This document shows positions 59,801-64,000 of a stretch of 64,000 bases of DNA, piece after piece; the stretch's first letter is position 1; each line of letters begins with the position of its first letter. The notes below the pieces were generated by a model that was given only the letters and a program-made list of their open reading frames with translations, was not told the origin of the DNA and did not search any database. Both the position numbers and the translations under genes were made by a program. The DNA comes from Apus apus (Eukaryota > Chordata > Aves > Apodiformes > Apodidae). The stretch covers positions 5,756,056-5,820,055 of the forward strand of contig NC_067304.1 in assembly GCF_020740795.1 (NCBI RefSeq). The letters run 5' to 3'.

Positions 59801-61044
59801 TGTCATGGAAAGGAATAGATAAAATCTGCCCCTTGCCAGTGACAAAGTGGAACAGAAACTGTGGGTCAAAATATGTGCTAATACAGGTTTGATCTTGCAG
59901 CTCAGGCACAGGTTTCCTGGGAGAGAGGGCTGGCTAAATCCAGAGGTGCTTGGCCTCAGATGTTAGAAAAATCATACTCAGAAGCAGGATAATTTTCCTG
60001 TCAGAGAAACCCTTGCCATGTTATTTGCAAAGGAACCCTGAGGCCTGACCAACATGTGGAAGGGAAATAGGAGGCAGCAGCTTCAAAGAGCACATGAAGC
60101 AACCCAGTGTGTGTGAGGTCAGTGGTTTCAGCAGATCTGGGGCTGTCGAGTGGCAGATCTTTCTAGAGAGGTGAAAACATCACAGCCTTGGTGAAAGCCC
60201 TTCGCACTGTTGGGAAGGCAAAGGAGTTCACTGCTGCTCATTTTCCTGTCCTAACCTGTGAACTCTTTCTCAGGCTATCTACAGGCTGAAGAAAGTGTGT
60301 AAGTCGGAGGAGGAGGAGGAGGGGACTCCTCTGCTGACTCCAGAGGAAGTTGTGGACAGGATATTTCAGTTAGTGGATGCGAATGGGGATGGTAAGTGAC
60401 CAATGGCTCAGCCTGCAGTCATGTAATGAGGAGTTATCTGTGCTGAGCAGGTTGCCTTTAATTGCACCTATCAATAAATCACTCAGGACTACTGTGTTAC
60501 TCACACTAGACACACTGGGTTTGGTTCTCATCTGTTTGTTAGAATCAAGAATAATTTTGTGCAATAGGAGGAAATGATATTTGTTTTTATCTTAATATCA
60601 AATACTTGGGCTGTATCCAGCTGGGTTTTGGGGGCACACAGATCCCCTCCTCTGAAGCCAGGTCCCAGTCCCAGTACAAATAGCCTGGGTGAAGCCCAGG
60701 GCTCCAGCAGCACCAGGGCTTGCAGGATCAGACTTGCAATCTCCTGGAGCAGCCTGTGGGATCTAACGCAACACTCGGTGTTGGCCAAGGGGCTGGGGCA
60801 GGTGTGAGCTTGGCTTAGAGTATTTTCTGAAACTTAGATGACTTTTTCTTCCTCGTCTTGTGTCTTATCTGCCATGTTTGTCTCTTCATCTGGTGTCGTC
60901 CTCATCTCACTCACAGGTCAGTTGTCTCTTGACGAGTTCATTAATGGGGCCAAGAAGGACAAGTGGGTGATGAAGATGTTGCAAATGGATGTAAACCCCG
61001 GGGGATGGATCTCTGAGCGTAGGAGAAAGAGTGCTTTGTTCTGA
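56871..61044 (+). CDS. GUCA1B: Guanylate cyclase-activating protein 2 (GCAP2)
   Basis: GCAP2 is a photoreceptor calcium sensor that activates retinal guanylate cyclase when calcium falls after light. Four coding exons are 56,871-57,074, 58,763-58,912, 60,274-60,391 and 60,917-61,044, joining to 199 residues; human is 200. The N-terminus MGQQF is a myristoylation site. EF-hand 1 is degenerate ([12 protein letters not shown]). Working EF loops are at 65-76 ([12 protein letters not shown]), 101-112 ([12 protein letters not shown]) and 153-164 (DANGDGQLSLDE). The C-terminus is RRRKSALF. The linker between EF3 and EF4 carries a run of five Glu encoded by GAG repeats. In vertebrates GUCA1B usually lies tail to tail with GUCA1A, which I did not find before the right edge. 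Confidence 0.97.
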
Positions 61045-64000
61045 GAATTCCATTTTGATACAGCTGATAATGTGATGCTGACTGTGACTGGCTCTCTTAC
61101 TGCAGGCTGGTAGTAGCTTTTCTTTTGAACAAAATCTTGGCATCCAGATGAAAACTTCAGTGGTTTAAGAAGCCATATCTCACTGTAAAATCCATGTGCT
61201 GCCTACTGCTGGTACCCAGAGACTATTTTTGCCCTATGAATAAGTCTTTCTGTGTACACAATACCGTGTTTGCCAGCTCTGGTTTTTTGTTACACCCCAA
61301 GGAACAAACCTCTTGTGGTTTTACTGCAGTAGATCCTGGGCAGGGTTTTAGTCTGGTGACAGATGGGATTGGGAAGGAGGGAATCCTGTTGCAGTGTTGC
61401 TGTCTTCAGTGCAGACCAGTGTTTGCAACATTCCACCTGCAGAGGTACAAACACATTGAACAAGAAGTGATGATGAAAGGGTGCTCTGGGGTCAGTATGT
61501 GTATTTAGTAGATTATGTTACTACTAATGCAAGGTTATTGAACACCTACACTATGAGGGCACAGTGCTGTGGGCTGGGCAGTGGGAGTGGAGCCTCCTTA
61601 CATCCCCCTCCTGTGGACCTGGGTCTGCTCCTTGTACCTGCTCAGACACTTGGGTTCCTGGGAAGCTGCAAAATGTCCTTTCCAAACACTGAGCAGCAGT
61701 GGAAGTGGCACCTCTTGGGATCTGCTGTGTTGGACTGGCATGAGTGTGATGCTGCTCCATTTGAGCTGGTTTCTTATTGGATCATCCCCCTAGAACAGCT
61801 TCTCCTGCTCTGAAGACTGAAAGAGCTCAAGAAGCTCCAGGACTTACATGGCACATGGAAGAGTTTTGTGTGGAAGGAGAGAGAAGGGAAGAGCAGAGTT
61901 TGGCTTGGCAGTGTCTGCAGCGAGGGGATTAGTGCTGCTGTGTTGGCAGGACCACGGAGAGGAGAAAGTGAAGAAGAATCTGAGTTACTTAAGTAGTGCC
62001 AGTGGTTTTACACTGGACTCAATTAGCCACAAATGACAAATAAAATACACACAGGTTGTAGGCTGAGCTCTGCTATTCTTATGGCTAACCCATATTCCTC
62101 CATAGGTGTGTGTATGTGGAAAGAGATTTTGAGTTGAACCAATATTTTAGTTCACTTTTGTTGGAATATTTGCAAGAAAACTTTCCCCAGGAAACACAAA
62201 TTTGTCTGTTCAGTTTTCCCATGAGCTCAGTGGGCCAAGTCATACCCATGAAAATATTTGCAAACCTTTCAACTGTGACTGTGAAACCTTTCATTAGTTG
62301 AATACTTTGCTGGTTTGTGGTCTTGTCAATTTAGCTGATGTTTAAATTCAGGAACATGAGGAAGGATTCAGGGTAAGACATAGTCAGTGACAGAGTTCAA
62401 ATCCATACACATTTCTACTTCTAAACAGACTTTCTAAGAGTTCTCAGTAAATGCACACAGCTTGTGCTACTTGCCTGAGTAGATTAGACTCCTGGTTTCT
62501 GCTGCTGTAGGGCAGCTGGTTAGAGCTCACTGCAGTCAGGAGTTGATCAGCCAAATATCAGACAGAAGAATCTTGCTTCTGACTTGAGGGCCTGGAAGAA
62601 AATATCCACTTTACTGATTTGTTTTTTTTCAGCTTGTGGACAAATGTTTTCATGATAGGATACAAACCCCTAATTCCTTACATTTCAGCTTCTCAACCAG
62701 TGTCACACATTCTGCTCCTTGCACAATTTCTAACTTTCAAGTGGATGTTTTCTTACTGCAGAGGCAGTTTTCCTTAAATGCTTTGACCTTTCTTGTTCTG
62801 CTTAGCTGGGCAGGTCAGGCAGGAGCTGCCTGGTGTCCCCACAGCAGCAGTCCTCTGCTGGGGTGGTAGAGGGCATCCTAACACTGAGCACTCCGTCAGT
62901 TGTTGGCAGAAATTTTATAACACATGGATTTAATAAAGAATTATTTATTATAATTCTGTTTCATAGTATCTCTTTTCAACTTGGAATGAAGGTGGGGAAG
63001 TGTGTAAGCAGCTGCATATTGGATCAAAGTTGTAGTCTCTAAGACTGACATAATGAGTTTAAGGGAGGTGTGAAGTGTTAACAGCTAACCTGGGTCAGAC
63101 AGATAGGAAGCAGAGATGGTGATGCTCTTGCAGAGCAGAGTAGAAAAGGAGTGGGGGAAAGCACGTGTATGATTAAAAAAAAAAGAAAATAATTGGAAGT
63201 AGTTGCTTTCAATCAAATGAGCTGATGGTGTTGCAGTGAGGTGGCCCCTGCCAGGGCTGAAACAGGAGCCTTGGAGCATTTAGGACCCAAAGTGAAGTGC
63301 TGGACTGGGCAGCTGGGTGGCTCTGGGCTGGCAGAGGTGTGTGTGGTGGGTGACACTTGTGTGGGTGGAAAACTGTTCCTTTTATCAGTCATGTAACCTT
63401 TTGACAAGAAATCACAAGGTGCTTTAGTCTTAGTCCTGTTAAATCCATAGGTATGAACAATTTGATCTCCTCCCAAACTCCACTCTTCATTCACATCACA
63501 CTGCTGATGTCAGACACTGGGCATAATCCATTTTTCCAGACTTACAGCCCAGCTAGAATTGGATTTGACTGATCGGATTTCTTTTCAGTCTAAATTAGGA
63601 AACAAGATGGCTTGGAAAAGACAAATGCCATGTGAGTTTTTGCCATCTGCTCTGATGCTTGAGGCCTCTGAAGTTTAGTTTTGTGAAGGTGAAGTAATGA
63701 GGTGAGAGAGCTGAAGGTAAGACTGGTGCTGAGGGTGGCTGATGGGGGGGGCACCGTGGGACAGGAGCTAAGGAAGCATTGTACCTTGAAATACTGTGCC
63801 CAGCAGGTTCCTGAGATTCTGGAATGCTGCTTCCCACTGGACAGACAGGGAAACCCACCTAAGATCCCTCCCAGCCTCATCTGATCCATGGATCTGTGAT
63901 TTCTGCCTCCCTCAAAAGGCAGAGGGGCCCTGCAGCTCCCACAGCATCGAACCCTGCTGTGCTGCAGCCCGTGCTGCTGCCATGGCCCCTGGGGGGTGGG
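61045..64000 (+). other. GUCA1B 3' UTR and downstream sequence, no gene recognised
   Basis: AATAAA occurs at 62,039-62,044 and 62,932-62,937, and either could end the GUCA1B transcript. I looked on the minus strand for GUCA1A exons (CPSGQLTLYEF, DVDGNGCIDRDE) and saw none, so if the usual tail-to-tail partner exists it lies beyond the window. Confidence 0.5.

Noticed and set aside
61045-64000. GUCA1A on the minus strand downstream of GUCA1B
   Set aside because: Expected from the usual tail-to-tail pairing, but no EF-hand exon of that type was seen.

Overview
This is vertebrate nuclear DNA, almost certainly from a bird. The 3' tails of CR1 LINEs are scattered through it, introns are short, and many CpG islands sit among compact genes. 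The gene order LAMB3(-), G0S2(+), HSD11B1(+), TRAF3IP3(+), C1orf74(-), IRF6(-) is the one known from human 1q32. A gene from a human 6p21 family, GUCA1B, follows directly. From general knowledge, chicken microchromosome 26 carries material of both kinds, so this window probably lies on its counterpart. Exon models below were read by eye from splice sites, reading phase and remembered human proteins; no alignment was run.

Layout. 1-4,850 holds the 5' end of LAMB3 on the minus strand: a CpG-island promoter, a probable non-coding exon and two short coding exons. The body of that gene lies off the left edge. 4,850-14,000 is intergenic, with AT-rich blocks that may be regulatory. 14,086-15,170 is G0S2. 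15,170-20,160 has no recognisable gene but holds an isolated CpG island. 20,164-24,186 and 25,758-28,777 are two complete tandem HSD11B1 genes with identical exon phases. 29,600-43,540 is TRAF3IP3, with 15 coding exons joining into a 502-residue tail-anchored coiled-coil protein. 43,520-44,800 is the single-exon gene C1orf74, tail to tail with TRAF3IP3. 44,900-52,400 is IRF6, with seven coding exons and a CpG-island promoter. 52,800-56,800 is intergenic with one candidate non-coding exon. 56,871-62,050 is GUCA1B with four coding exons. Past it to 64,000 no further gene was recognised.

How the genes relate. LAMB3 and IRF6 serve epithelia, as a basement-membrane laminin chain and a keratinocyte transcription factor. 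G0S2 and the HSD11B1 pair act in liver and fat metabolism, by inhibiting lipase and regenerating active glucocorticoid. TRAF3IP3 is a lymphoid adaptor and GUCA1B a photoreceptor calcium sensor. They are neighbours by ancestry rather than one pathway.

The most interesting points are the HSD11B1 duplication, in which both copies keep the catalytic residues but differ at steroid-pocket positions; the very GC-rich last exon of copy 1; and a tandem repeat in copy 1 intron 2 that has multiplied the 3' splice site.
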